Positions 16,725 to 25,543 of a stretch of DNA of 64,000 nucleotides are shown here, piece after piece. Numbering within the stretch: position 1 is the first letter of the stretch; the number at the start of each line of letters is the position of its first letter. The stretch comes from J014 sp964486055. GTDB lineage: Bacteria > Acidobacteriota > Blastocatellia > Pyrinomonadales > Pyrinomonadaceae. The stretch lies in the NCBI GenBank assembly GCA_964486055.1, contig CAZALE010000004.1, forward strand, positions 156,241-220,240. The letters run 5' to 3'. A program made the position numbers and the translations under genes. The notes under the pieces are model-generated. The model made no database searches. It had not been told where the DNA came from and saw only the letters and a program-made list of their open reading frames with translations.

Positions 16725-19145
16725 ATGAGACTCGCGAGAAAAGCATTTTTAGTATTGACACTTGCGACGTTGGCGCTGTTAGTTACAGTGTCGGCGCAAA
16801 CGCCGAGATCAGAAAATGATCCGCGTAATACTGCTCCTACAGTGGGCACAGGAGGCCCAGTAGGAGGACCAACAGGACTTTTTACTGTCTACGATGGGCA
16901 AACTTTGAGAAAAGGTGAATACACCTTCAGCGCAGCCTATAGCAATTTTGACCGTGACCCTGGTAACGCTGATTTCACCGAAGTGCCCATCAGTTTCCAA
17001 ATAGGTTTAAACGACTATCTTGAGCTATTTTTTAATACTGATGCCTACCGTGGAATTAAGGTAAATTCACCGAGAAATCTCTCTGGGTTTTACTTGCCTA
17101 ACTCGAGAGTAAGAGTAGGCCTCGTTTTTGTCAGTCCACCAGCCATAGTTCTGGCTCCTCAAGGGCCAGGAACCAGCAGCTTTCCTAATCAGGGAATATT
17201 TAGACCACAAAACAATCAACCATTTGTTCCATATCCGTATACAGGAGGTTCTGCGGGTACTTTTGGTTACAATATACCCTTTCCTCCTGGACCCATCTTC
17301 GGTTTTCCAGCAGGAACATTTCCGACTCTAGGGCCACCTAGAGCAGGCAGTGGCAACGGAGCTGACTTATTCCCAGGCGTTGGAGCACCTGTGGGAGGTA
17401 TCTTACCAGGGTTAGTCCTATCAACGGTCTGCATTGTCAGCTCAGGCTGCAATGATTTCACCCAAGCTCCTGTAGTCTTTACTAATGCTCCTTCATATCT
17501 GCCTGATGCACCGTTTATTAACAGGACATACGGTGAATCAGCTTTTAACACCTTTACGGTTGGCGGGAAACTAAGATTTACCGGACCTAATAATCCTGTA
17601 GGGTTCGGAATCGTCGCATACTACCGCTTCTATGCTGATAAAGCTACTGATCCGGGTGGATTTAATCAGCTTCAGCGTGGTTCAAGCCCAGGTGGAAATA
17701 GAGGAGATCTTGGCTTGGTGCTTTTTGCTGATGCACGCTTGCGTAAATGGATAAACGTCTCAGCTAACCTTGGTTATAACCTGAATAGCAGCGTAAAAGG
17801 TGATTTTGGAGGGACTAAATTCACCATCCTAGATCGCCCAGATGAATTGCTAGCTGCTGTCGGATTAGACTTTCCTGTAAATCGTTATTTCCAGCCGATT
17901 TTAGAATTTAGAGCTTTGAAGTATGTCGGCGGCAGGACTCCAAATGCTTTTGAACAAGATCCAATTGATGGAATAGCTGGAGCAAGATTCTTCCCTGCAC
18001 GTTGGCTGAGCATAGGCGCTGCTTACAGATATAACTTCAATCAACAAGACGCTGGTTTTGTCCGTGACTCTGTGTCTTCCTTTTCGGTTAACATAGCAGG
18101 TAGAACAGGTACTAGTACCACAACTTTCAGAGGCACTATACCTGGCTTTAATCCGTCAAGCGATGCTCACGGATTTATATTCCAAGGAACCATCGGTAGA
18201 AGAAATAAACGTGGATCTACTCCACCTGAAAATAAACCACCTGACGTGACAGCTGTAGAATTAAGTAAAAATGTGGTAACTCTACCATGTCCTCCTGGCT
18301 TCCGTCCTAAAGAAGGGCAAACTGGCTGTGGAGAGCAAACTGTTGATATAAGAACTACGGCTGTTGATCCAGAAAATGATGTTTTAACATACAACTACAC
18401 TGTCTCTGGAGGAAGAATCGTTGGTCAAGGTGCTAATGTGACATGGGACTTAAGTGGAGTACGGCCCGGTACGTATACTGTCACCGTAGGTGTAGATGAC
18501 GGCTGTGGGGTTTGCGGTAAAACCATGACAAAAACCATAGAGGTTAAAGAATGTGCCTGCGAAAAGATCTGTGAATGCCCATCATCTATAACGGTTAGCG
18601 GTGGTGGAGTAGTTAGACCAGGCGAAGAATTGACATTCACAGCTAATGTAGTCGGCGGTACTCAAGAAAACATAACTTATGAATGGACTGTAAGCCAAGG
18701 CACTATAGTAAGTGGTCAAGGAACACCAGTAATCAGAGTCAGTACTGAAGGCCTCGAAAAGACAAACGTGACCGCCAGAGTGACAATTGGTGGCCTATGT
18801 CCAAATTGTCCAAATACAGCTGAAGAAACTGGCTCAGTTGGTGAAAAGCCGGGTATCAGGCCATTTGATGAATTTGGACCACTACCTAATGATGAAGTCA
18901 GAGGTAAACTCGATAACTTCTTCGTTGCTTTGCGTAACGATCCTACAGCCACTGGATACATCGTCATAGATGGTCCAAAGAAAGACGCAGACAAGCGAGA
19001 AGCTCTTATTAGGAATCACATAAGGTTCCGTAAATTCGACGAAAAACGTATCACAATTGTTCGTGGTGATACAACTGCGACTACAGTCTACACCAGGCTA
19101 TACGTAATCCCAGCAGGCAGATCGATTAATGAAATAACCAAGTAA
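16725..19145 (+). CDS. Large outer-membrane barrel protein with PKD-like and OmpA-like domains
   Basis: An 806-residue exported protein. The ATG at 16725 was chosen because GGAGGA lies 5 bases upstream and a signal peptide follows (cleavage near VSAQ). Residues about 30-480 are rich in alternating hydrophobic, aromatic and Gly/Pro stretches typical of an outer-membrane beta-barrel, and several segments end in Phe or Tyr. Two PKD or Ig-like domains with paired Cys follow (about 500-690). The last about 95 residues resemble an OmpA-type peptidoglycan-associated domain (FDEFGPLPNDEVRGKLDNF), but the usual NxxL...R motif is not obvious. A porin or adhesin anchored to peptidoglycan is a plausible role; no substrate can be named. 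Strong promoter, structured leader and terminator indicate a monocistronic, well-expressed gene. Confidence 0.78.
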   Translation: MRLARKAFLVLTLATLALLVTVSAQTPRSENDPRNTAPTVGTGGPVGGPTGLFTVYDGQTLRKGEYTFSAAYSNFDRDPGNADFTEVPISFQIGLNDYLELFFNTDAYRGIKVNSPRNLSGFYLPNSRVRVGLVFVSPPAIVLAPQGPGTSSFPNQGIFRPQNNQPFVPYPYTGGSAGTFGYNIPFPPGPIFGFPAGTFPTLGPPRAGSGNGADLFPGVGAPVGGILPGLVLSTVCIVSSGCNDFTQAPVVFTNAPSYLPDAPFINRTYGESAFNTFTVGGKLRFTGPNNPVGFGIVAYYRFYADKATDPGGFNQLQRGSSPGGNRGDLGLVLFADARLRKWINVSANLGYNLNSSVKGDFGGTKFTILDRPDELLAAVGLDFPVNRYFQPILEFRALKYVGGRTPNAFEQDPIDGIAGARFFPARWLSIGAAYRYNFNQQDAGFVRDSVSSFSVNIAGRTGTSTTTFRGTIPGFNPSSDAHGFIFQGTIGRRNKRGSTPPENKPPDVTAVELSKNVVTLPCPPGFRPKEGQTGCGEQTVDIRTTAVDPENDVLTYNYTVSGGRIVGQGANVTWDLSGVRPGTYTVTVGVDDGCGVCGKTMTKTIEVKECACEKICECPSSITVSGGGVVRPGEELTFTANVVGGTQENITYEWTVSQGTIVSGQGTPVIRVSTEGLEKTNVTARVTIGGLCPNCPNTAEETGSVGEKPGIRPFDEFGPLPNDEVRGKLDNFFVALRNDPTATGYIVIDGPKKDADKREALIRNHIRFRKFDEKRITIVRGDTTATTVYTRLYVIPAGRSINEITK

Positions 19146-19166
19146 ATCAGTCTGTCCAGATATGCT

Positions 19167-19198
19167 AAAAGCGGTGGTTTGACAAACCACCGCTTTTT
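19167..19198 (+). terminator. Hairpin terminator after barrel/OmpA gene
   Basis: A 14-base stem (AAAAGCGGTGGTTT pairing with AAACCACCGCTTTT) with a 3-base loop, followed by T. It lies 21 bases after the stop codon of the surface-protein gene. Confidence 0.9.
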
Positions 19199-19300
19199 GT
19201 TGCTACCCTAAGATTGCCATCCACCAAAAATAATGCAAAAATTCTAATACTAAGACTTCAATACCATTGAAGAAGACAACAATCTTCTAGGTTATTTCAC

Positions 19301-19328
19301 CAAAAGTTTTGGAGCAAAAGTTTTGGAG
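19301..19328 (+). repeat. Perfect 14-bp tandem repeat over the BNR gene ribosome binding site
   Basis: CAAAAGTTTTGGAG occurs twice back to back (19301-19314 and 19315-19328). Each copy has a GGAG, so the Shine-Dalgarno is duplicated. Upstream are two small stems: 19256-19272 (CTTCAAT/ATTGAAG) and 19271-19288 (AGAAGA/TCTTCT). Confidence 0.85.
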
Positions 19329-19334
19329 GCAAAT

Positions 19335-21452
19335 ATGCTAAGAAGTTCAGTAGTATTAATATTAGTTTCAATTCTGGTTCAAGGGGCAATCTTGCAAACT
19401 TTTGCGCGCTACCCCAACCTCGAAACCGATTCTAAAGTTTTTGGACGGCAGTATGTAGTAGGCCCTGAAGGAGGAGACGTTCGCTCCATTGCAGTTGACC
19501 CCAGAAATCCAGACCGTCTCTACATAAGCACACTTGATGGCCAGATATACACTTCAGCAGATGCTGGGAAGACCTGGAAATTTTTAGTAAATTTCGGAAT
19601 TCCTTTACTAATAATTGATGATCTAATGGTTGATGTAGAAGATTCCAATATAATCTATGCTTCTGGTCACCGTCACAAAGAGCCAGGAGGATTTTTTAAG
19701 TCCACTGATGGTGGCTTAACTTGGAAAGCATCTGATGATCTGAAGAATGAAGCCATCCACGCTATGGTTCAATCAACCCTCGATCCTAATATAATCATCG
19801 TTGGTGGTGTTAACGGAATATTTATTTCTAGAAATCGTGGGAAAGATTTCAAGAAGATCGATTCTCCAACTGCACCACGTGATATTAATTCATTAGCCAT
19901 CGATCCAACGGACACAAACATAATCTATGCAGGTACAACCTGGAGACCTTATAAAACCACGGATGGAGGACAAACCTGGCGCCTAATCAAGCAAGGCTTA
20001 ATTGATGATTCCGATGTATTTGCAATTGAAATTGATGATAGAGATCCAAATCACGTTATAGCTTCAGCTTGTAGTGGGATTTATGAATCTTTCAATAAAG
20101 GTGAGAACTGGAAAAAAATTCAGGGCATTCCTTCAACCTCCCGACGCACACGTGATATAAAAATAAATCCAGCCAGACCTGAGTCCTATTACGCTGCTAC
20201 CACAGAAGGATTTTGGGTCAGTGACACCGCAGGTAAATCATGGAGAATGACCACTTCTCGTGACTTAGAAGTTAACTCCATAGCAGTCCATCGGAATAAA
20301 CCCGATAGGATTTTCATAGCTACTAATAACTACGGAGTTTTGGTCTCGAATGATGGTGGGAAAAATTTCACTCCTACTAATGGCAACTTCACAAGCCGCT
20401 TCACTCTTTCAATAGTAGCTGATAATGAAAAACCAAATCGCCTATATGCCATAACGCGTAATACGGCTACGGGTGGAGGATTTTTGTTCATAAGCGAAAA
20501 TGCCGGTAACTCTTGGTATCCATCAATGAAGGGTTTAGTAGCCAACAGAATAGAGCCAAGAACTATATTTCAAAGTCGCTTAAATCCAGGCCTGATTTAT
20601 TTAGGAACCAATGTTGGATTATTCAAGTCGCAAGATAGAGGTAATTCTTGGTCTGAGGTTACTCCATCAAAACCACCAATAAGACCCCGATCAAGACGTA
20701 CAAAGGGCAGAAAATCAACGCCTGTTGTAACTACTAAATCCACTGATAAAATTCAAAAACTCACGGATCAGATAAACATTCTGGTTGGTACAGTCGAAAA
20801 CGGTAAAGAAATAATTTTAGCTGGAACAGATAGCGGACTCTACAAAACAGATAACGTTGCAAACGGATGGGAGAAGGTTTATTTGAGTGAAAAAATAGAA
20901 GATAGAATATATGCTCTTACAATCTCGCCGAATGATTCAAAAACTATTTGGGTTGGCACGGCATCGTCAGGGGTTTTCGTTTCAAGAGATGGAGGTGAGA
21001 CCTGGGAACACGTGAAAGATATACCTAAAAATCTTCTTGTAGGATCTATAGTCGTAAATCCATCGCGTCCAGAATACGTTTATGTAGGAACCAAACTGAC
21101 CTTCTTCCTGTCTCGTGATGGCGGAAAAACTTGGATAAGAAGAGGAGGCAATCTTCCGATCGGAGACTATAGAAGCATAATTGTCAATCCGAATGATCCG
21201 AATGAAGTCCTGGTCGCTAGTGCGATGGAGAAAAATGGCGGAATTTACAGATCTACTGATGCCGGTATTACATGGAAAAGATTAGATCCTAAAGATGCTA
21301 ATTTACCTAGTCAACGTTACTGGTCGATGATATTTAATCCTTCTAATCCAAATGAACTTCTGGTCGGTACTCATTCATCTGGAGTATACAAAATAGAACT
21401 CTTGACCCCCACTGCAAATACAAAAGATTCATCAGATAAAACTGGCAATTAA
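19335..21452 (+). CDS. Secreted BNR/sortilin-like beta-propeller protein
   Basis: A 705-residue protein from the ATG at 19335, chosen because GGAGG lies just upstream and a hydrophobic signal segment follows (cleavage near FARY). The rest is made of repeated blades containing Asp-box motifs of the type S-x-D-x-G-x-T-W, for example STDGGLTWK, TTDGGQTWR, SRDGGETWE and STDAGITWK. This is the BNR/VPS10 propeller pattern seen in sialidase-like and secretion-linked proteins. A Lys/Arg/Pro-rich linker at about residues 455-480 splits two propeller blocks. No glycosidase active-site residues are apparent. It may bind carbohydrate or cell-surface partners. It has a 14-base tandem repeat at its ribosome binding site. 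Confidence 0.82.
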   Translation: MLRSSVVLILVSILVQGAILQTFARYPNLETDSKVFGRQYVVGPEGGDVRSIAVDPRNPDRLYISTLDGQIYTSADAGKTWKFLVNFGIPLLIIDDLMVDVEDSNIIYASGHRHKEPGGFFKSTDGGLTWKASDDLKNEAIHAMVQSTLDPNIIIVGGVNGIFISRNRGKDFKKIDSPTAPRDINSLAIDPTDTNIIYAGTTWRPYKTTDGGQTWRLIKQGLIDDSDVFAIEIDDRDPNHVIASACSGIYESFNKGENWKKIQGIPSTSRRTRDIKINPARPESYYAATTEGFWVSDTAGKSWRMTTSRDLEVNSIAVHRNKPDRIFIATNNYGVLVSNDGGKNFTPTNGNFTSRFTLSIVADNEKPNRLYAITRNTATGGGFLFISENAGNSWYPSMKGLVANRIEPRTIFQSRLNPGLIYLGTNVGLFKSQDRGNSWSEVTPSKPPIRPRSRRTKGRKSTPVVTTKSTDKIQKLTDQINILVGTVENGKEIILAGTDSGLYKTDNVANGWEKVYLSEKIEDRIYALTISPNDSKTIWVGTASSGVFVSRDGGETWEHVKDIPKNLLVGSIVVNPSRPEYVYVGTKLTFFLSRDGGKTWIRRGGNLPIGDYRSIIVNPNDPNEVLVASAMEKNGGIYRSTDAGITWKRLDPKDANLPSQRYWSMIFNPSNPNELLVGTHSSGVYKIELLTPTANTKDSSDKTGN

Positions 21453-21458
21453 TTCGAC

Positions 21459-21487
21459 TGGGCGTCTTTTCATTAAAAAGGCGCCCA
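21459..21487 (+). terminator. Hairpin terminator after BNR gene
   Basis: TGGGCGTCTTTT pairs with AAAAAGGCGCCCA with one G-T wobble and loop CATT, 6 bases after the stop codon. The following T-run is poor, so its strength is uncertain. Confidence 0.6.
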
Positions 21488-21514
21488 TGAATTTATAATT
21501 ATCCTTCCCTTCCT

Positions 21515-21542
21515 TTGATCGCTCATCATCGAATCTTATAAT
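21515..21542 (+). promoter_or_regulatory. Sigma-70-type promoter for bshC
   Basis: TTGATC at 21515-21520, a 16-base spacer, and a perfect TATAAT at 21537-21542. The start codon lies 21 bases further on, with AAGGAT as the ribosome binding site. Confidence 0.75.
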
Positions 21543-21562
21543 TTGGTTTTAAGGATACGCAA

Positions 21563-23239
21563 ATGAACGAAGAAAATTGTGGAGTATCAACACAATCTTT
21601 TGAAATTGAGGATATACCTTTTTCAAAGATTCCCTCCCATTCTAGGATTTTCTTAGAATACCAGCAGAATCCGATTGCGCTGAAAAAGTTTTACCCATCT
21701 GCGGTATCATCTCATACCGAGATCCAGCAAAACGTAGAAAGCGTACTACAAAACTATGAGGTTAATAGAGACCTACTTTGCGAAGCCCTGAGAGACATTA
21801 ACGAAAGATTTGGAGTCAGTGAGAAAGTCTTCTCTAACATTTCACTTTTAAATCATGAAGACTGCGTTGCTGTCGTTACCGGTCAGCAAGCAGGTTTATT
21901 TACCGGTCCACTCTATTCAATCTACAAGGCATTGACGGCCATAAAACTCTCTGAATGCTTGAGAATGCGAGGCATGAAGGCAGTACCAGTCTTTTGGATT
22001 GCAACTGAAGATCATGACTTCGCAGAAGTATCCTCCGCTTTTATCATGAACAATAAAGGCAGGCTGACTCAACTAAAAAATGAACCTGAGGGATGTTACG
22101 AGGGATTACCCGTCGGCCTTGTAAAATTGGACGAATCAATAAAGCAAACTATTGAAACCCTTTTTGATGAATTACCAAAGACAGATTTTACAGACGATCT
22201 GCAAGATTTAATCCAGACTTGTTGGATACAAGGCATAAGCTATGGTGAGGCGTTTGGCCGCATGATGAATAGACTCTTCGGTAACTACGGATTGATTTTG
22301 CTTTGCCCAATGAATAGAGTCCTTAAGCAACTCGCCTCACCAATTTATGCAAAGGCCGTTGAGAAATCCGATGAAATAGTAAAATCCTTACTGATAAGAG
22401 ACCAGGAATTGCTTACTCAAGGCTTTCATAATCAAGTTGTAATTCCTGAGAATTATTTCCCAATCTTTTGGCAATCTGGAGATGGAAAAAGACACGCTCT
22501 TAAGAAGATGGAGGAAAATAAATACCAAACGAAAGATTCTGAACAGATCTTCACTAAATCCGATATCCTTGATCTTATAAAAAGTGAGCCCTTTAGATTT
22601 AGTCCCAGTGTAGTCCTCAGACCCGTCGTTCAGGATTATCTTCTGCCAACGGTTTGTTACTTTGGGGGAGCTGCAGAGATAGCTTATTTCGCTCAAGCTG
22701 AAAGAATTTACTCTGTACTACATCGCCCAGTGACCACTATTCTTCACCGCCAAAGTTTCACGTTTGTAACTTCCAAACAACGACGAATACTTAAGAAATA
22801 CGATCTAGAGTTTCAAAATCTTTTTACAGGTCTTGATGAAATTCTCTCAATAGTGATCGAAAAACATATATCTCCAGACGTAAGTCGTCTATTTGCAGAG
22901 GCAGAAGAGGAGATAAATTTACAACTCAATCGACTAGATCAAGAATTCAGTAAAATAGATCCCTCTTTAGCAGAAAATTTGGCGAAGAGAAGAAGGAAAA
23001 TTATGTATCACATTTCAGCTCTAAGGCGAAAATATCATTACATTCAAGCTCAAAAACATCAAATCATCACTCGACGATTAGAGTACCTGTTTGACTCACT
23101 CCTACCACTCAAACATCTTCAAGAGAGAACTCTGAACGTGTGTACTTTCCTTAATTCTTATGGATTGAGTTTTATCGATATGATTTATTCGATTATAGAC
23201 CTTGAAAATCGTGATCATAGAGTCATTTATCTTGACTGA
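21563..23239 (+). CDS. bshC: Bacillithiol biosynthesis cysteine-adding enzyme
   Basis: A 558-residue BshC. The diagnostic N-terminal core includes VVTGQQAGLFTGPLYSIYK and PVFWIATEDHDFAEV, the second holding the conserved Glu-Asp-His-Asp cluster. The C-terminal third is an alpha-helical coiled-coil with repeated basic residues, as in known BshC. It joins Cys to GlcN-malate to complete bacillithiol, a low-molecular-weight thiol found in Firmicutes, Bacteroidota, Acidobacteriota and some others. bshA and bshB are not in the window. It has its own promoter and lies 66 bases before ispH. Its presence supports an acidobacterial-type host. Confidence 0.95.
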   Translation: MNEENCGVSTQSFEIEDIPFSKIPSHSRIFLEYQQNPIALKKFYPSAVSSHTEIQQNVESVLQNYEVNRDLLCEALRDINERFGVSEKVFSNISLLNHEDCVAVVTGQQAGLFTGPLYSIYKALTAIKLSECLRMRGMKAVPVFWIATEDHDFAEVSSAFIMNNKGRLTQLKNEPEGCYEGLPVGLVKLDESIKQTIETLFDELPKTDFTDDLQDLIQTCWIQGISYGEAFGRMMNRLFGNYGLILLCPMNRVLKQLASPIYAKAVEKSDEIVKSLLIRDQELLTQGFHNQVVIPENYFPIFWQSGDGKRHALKKMEENKYQTKDSEQIFTKSDILDLIKSEPFRFSPSVVLRPVVQDYLLPTVCYFGGAAEIAYFAQAERIYSVLHRPVTTILHRQSFTFVTSKQRRILKKYDLEFQNLFTGLDEILSIVIEKHISPDVSRLFAEAEEEINLQLNRLDQEFSKIDPSLAENLAKRRRKIMYHISALRRKYHYIQAQKHQIITRRLEYLFDSLLPLKHLQERTLNVCTFLNSYGLSFIDMIYSIIDLENRDHRVIYLD

Positions 23240-23305
23240 TATGAGTTTTAGCTCGACTTTGATAAACTAGTACTGAGAAAGTTATCAGAAGCGAGAGGAT
23301 TGGTT

Positions 23306-24166
23306 ATGCAGATAATCTTAGCAGAGGAATACGGTTTTTGTTTTGGAGTAGAGCGGGCAGTTCAAATGGTTGAAAAGGCACTACAGGAAGGCGAAACTGT
23401 AAGGACCTTAGGCCCCCTAATTCATAATGAGGCAGAAATAAAGAGGCTGGAAAGTGAAGGAGTTAGAACAATTTCAGCACCAGTGCAAATACAAAGAGGC
23501 GAGACTGCAGTAATAAGAGCACATGGCGTGCCCCCGGAAGTCGAAGCCGAATTAAAAGAAAAAGCCTCCAAGGTAATAGATGCTACATGCCCATTTGTTA
23601 CAAGAGTTCAAAGACTTGCGGCTAGAGCCGCAGCCCAAGATCGTCATGTAGTCGTGGTAGGTAATCCTGATCACCCAGAGATGATAGGAGTGAAGGGCTA
23701 TGCTCCCAATCATGCTTTCGTCGTTAGAGATGCTTCTGAGGTTGCTAATTTACCAAAATTAAGAAAACCATTGGTCGTATCCCAAACTACGATAAAAGCT
23801 AAGACCTTCTACGAAACAGCAGAGGCAGTAAAATCAAAGACAGATGATGAGTTAGAAGTTATAAACACAATTTGTTCAGCTACGAGGGACAGGCAGGATG
23901 CAGCAAGAGAATTAGCTGAGCAGGTAGAGGCTATATATGTTATCGGTGGTAAACACTCATCAAATAGTAGAAAGTTATTGGCAGTCTGTCAAGAAAAATG
24001 CGAGAAAAGTTTTCTCATAGAAACTGAAGAGGAAATTAATCCTGATGATTTAAGAGGGGTAGAAAAAGTCGGGGTGACCGCTGGAGCTTCAACCCCAGAC
24101 TGGTTAATTCAAAGAGTTATAAAAAGATTAGAAGAAATTGGTAAACAACTAGAAAAAAGCTCTTAG
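23306..24166 (+). CDS. ispH: 4-hydroxy-3-methylbut-2-enyl diphosphate reductase
   Basis: The last enzyme of the MEP isoprenoid pathway, 286 residues from the ATG at 23306 (a TTG two codons upstream is less likely). The three iron-sulfur ligands are visible: Cys in EYGFCFGVERA, Cys in DATCPFVTRV and Cys in NTICSATRDRQ. Other motifs are GPLIHNE, IRAHGVPPE and KHSSNSRKL. The enzyme converts HMBPP to IPP and DMAPP. It is a cytoplasmic protein of normal length. GAGAGG precedes the start. A good terminator follows. Co-transcription with bshC is possible because of the 66-base gap. Confidence 0.96.
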   Translation: MQIILAEEYGFCFGVERAVQMVEKALQEGETVRTLGPLIHNEAEIKRLESEGVRTISAPVQIQRGETAVIRAHGVPPEVEAELKEKASKVIDATCPFVTRVQRLAARAAAQDRHVVVVGNPDHPEMIGVKGYAPNHAFVVRDASEVANLPKLRKPLVVSQTTIKAKTFYETAEAVKSKTDDELEVINTICSATRDRQDAARELAEQVEAIYVIGGKHSSNSRKLLAVCQEKCEKSFLIETEEEINPDDLRGVEKVGVTAGASTPDWLIQRVIKRLEEIGKQLEKSS

Positions 24167-24197
24167 ATTCTGAAAAAACTAAACGAAAGACTAAAAA

Positions 24198-24225
24198 TCA
24201 GGCTCCCTTGGGGAGCCTGACTTTT
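24198..24225. terminator. Hairpin terminator between ispH and a convergent gene
   Basis: A 10-bp perfect stem (TCAGGCTCCC / GGGAGCCTGA) with a 3-base loop, then CTTTT on the plus strand and a short T-run on the minus strand. It can end both ispH and the convergent gene at 24251. Confidence 0.85.
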
Positions 24226-24250
24226 AGAGGAGGGCTTTTTTGGAATCAAG

Positions 24251-24958
24251 CTACTGATTCCATTTTGGTAAAGAGATTGCTTGGTTTAGGTATACCCCAA
24301 ATTCGGTATTCGGTTTAACCTCAGCTTCTTCACCTTTAGTTAATTTCTCCCCCATGAAACCAGCACCAGCTCCGACAATACCACCTATCAAGGCTCCTTT
24401 TCCTCCACCTATGGCGGCTCCTATTATTGCTCCGCCAGCACTGCCACCTCCTATAAATATAACCTTACGATGCTTCATTCTATCGCCACGCACAGTACCT
24501 TCCTCATCACTCTTACCATCTTTCGATGTTAAACTTGTAAGAGAACCATTAATCGCTCGCACTCTTCCATTAGGTAATCTGACAGAAACAAACGTCACAT
24601 CGATCGTGCCTGGCTTCCCGCCTTTTTTCGCTGGACTGACGGCATCAACTCTTCCTGTTATAACGCTACCTACAGGTATTACCAAAACCCCTGTATTGGA
24701 ATAAACTGGCTCTATCACATTTACAGTAAATCTGTCTCCAACTTCAGATGTCTTAGAGCTTAATGTATCATTCATTCTAACCCTTATAACAGTTCCAGCA
24801 TTTACTCTATGGTAAACCAATCTCGTGGAAGTAGATTTTCTGTGTGTCGACTTTCTCTTCTGAGCATATACTTCGACCACCAGGGAAACTCCGATTAGCA
24901 TCAAAGTTAGCACCAATAAACTGACAAATCTTCTCATAAAACTAAACCTCTCTTTCAT
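24251..24958 (-). CDS. Exported VirB10/TrbI-like protein with glycine-zipper segment
   Basis: A 235-residue exported protein. It has a signal segment after two possible starts, MKERFSF and MRRFVSL (24958 or 24937); both have plausible ribosome binding sites. Residues about 55-160 resemble the C-terminal beta domain of VirB10/TrbI (GTVIRVRMNDTLSSKTSEVGDRF, PVGSVITGRVDAV), but the transmembrane anchor and the rest of VirB10 are absent. A glycine-rich hydrophobic stretch (about 170-205, GGGSAGGAIIGAAIGGG) looks like a glycine zipper. No other type IV secretion genes are near, so a cell-envelope role is more likely than conjugation. Confidence 0.72.
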   Translation of the reverse strand: MKERFSFMRRFVSLLVLTLMLIGVSLVVEVYAQKRKSTHRKSTSTRLVYHRVNAGTVIRVRMNDTLSSKTSEVGDRFTVNVIEPVYSNTGVLVIPVGSVITGRVDAVSPAKKGGKPGTIDVTFVSVRLPNGRVRAINGSLTSLTSKDGKSDEEGTVRGDRMKHRKVIFIGGGSAGGAIIGAAIGGGKGALIGGIVGAGAGFMGEKLTKGEEAEVKPNTEFGVYLNQAISLPKWNQ

Positions 24959-25134
24959 AAGTTTTCCTTAACAGTATCTCAAAAAGATCTGAAAATCAAG
25001 GAAATTGACAACGTTATGAAGATATTTCTCAGGACGTAGTTGCTAAAAATTTGCCTCTGAATTTGGAATAGATGTTGATTGAGAATTTATAGACACTACA
25101 AGATCTTTTTCGAGTGGATTGGAGGTGAGAGGAA

Positions 25135-25434
25135 ATGTTACATCCGGCGGCTTTGCTTTTCATTTTGAATCTAATGGATGCTTTGTTGACGATTCTCTGG
25201 ATCCGGCAAGAAATAGCTCCCGAAGCAAATAGACTGATGGGGTTATTGATAGAAGCTGGTGAGCTAAAATTCTTATTCGTAAAACTAGCAATCGGATTGA
25301 TAGCCTCCATTATCCTGTGGCGCTGGGAAAAGCTAAAGCTAGCTCGTTATGGATTACTACTAGCTCTTACGATCTACCTTTTCGTCATAATCATCCACTT
25401 CGCCATAGCCATAATCGCAATAAATGTTATCTGA
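25135..25434 (+). CDS. Small membrane protein (DUF5658-like)
   Basis: A 99-residue protein with three predicted transmembrane helices. The pattern NLMDALLTILWI, then EANRLMG and FVKLAIGL matches the DUF5658 type of small membrane protein of unknown function. GGAGGTGAGAGGAA immediately before the ATG gives a strong start. It stands alone between the divergent VirB10-like gene and the HtrA protease. Function unknown. Confidence 0.7.
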   Translation: MLHPAALLFILNLMDALLTILWIRQEIAPEANRLMGLLIEAGELKFLFVKLAIGLIASIILWRWEKLKLARYGLLLALTIYLFVIIIHFAIAIIAINVI

Positions 25435-25543
25435 TTTCCTTTCATTATCTCAATTCACTTCTTTAACGATGAAAAAGCGTGCTATATTGTTTCTAAGGTT
25501 GAAAAACACAACTACATAAAGATCTTGGACATCGAAAGAAATT

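Noticed and set aside
24251..24958. VirB10-like gene as a sign of a type IV secretion or conjugative element
   Set aside because: Only the beta domain is similar, with no other vir or tra gene nearby and no mobile-element features.
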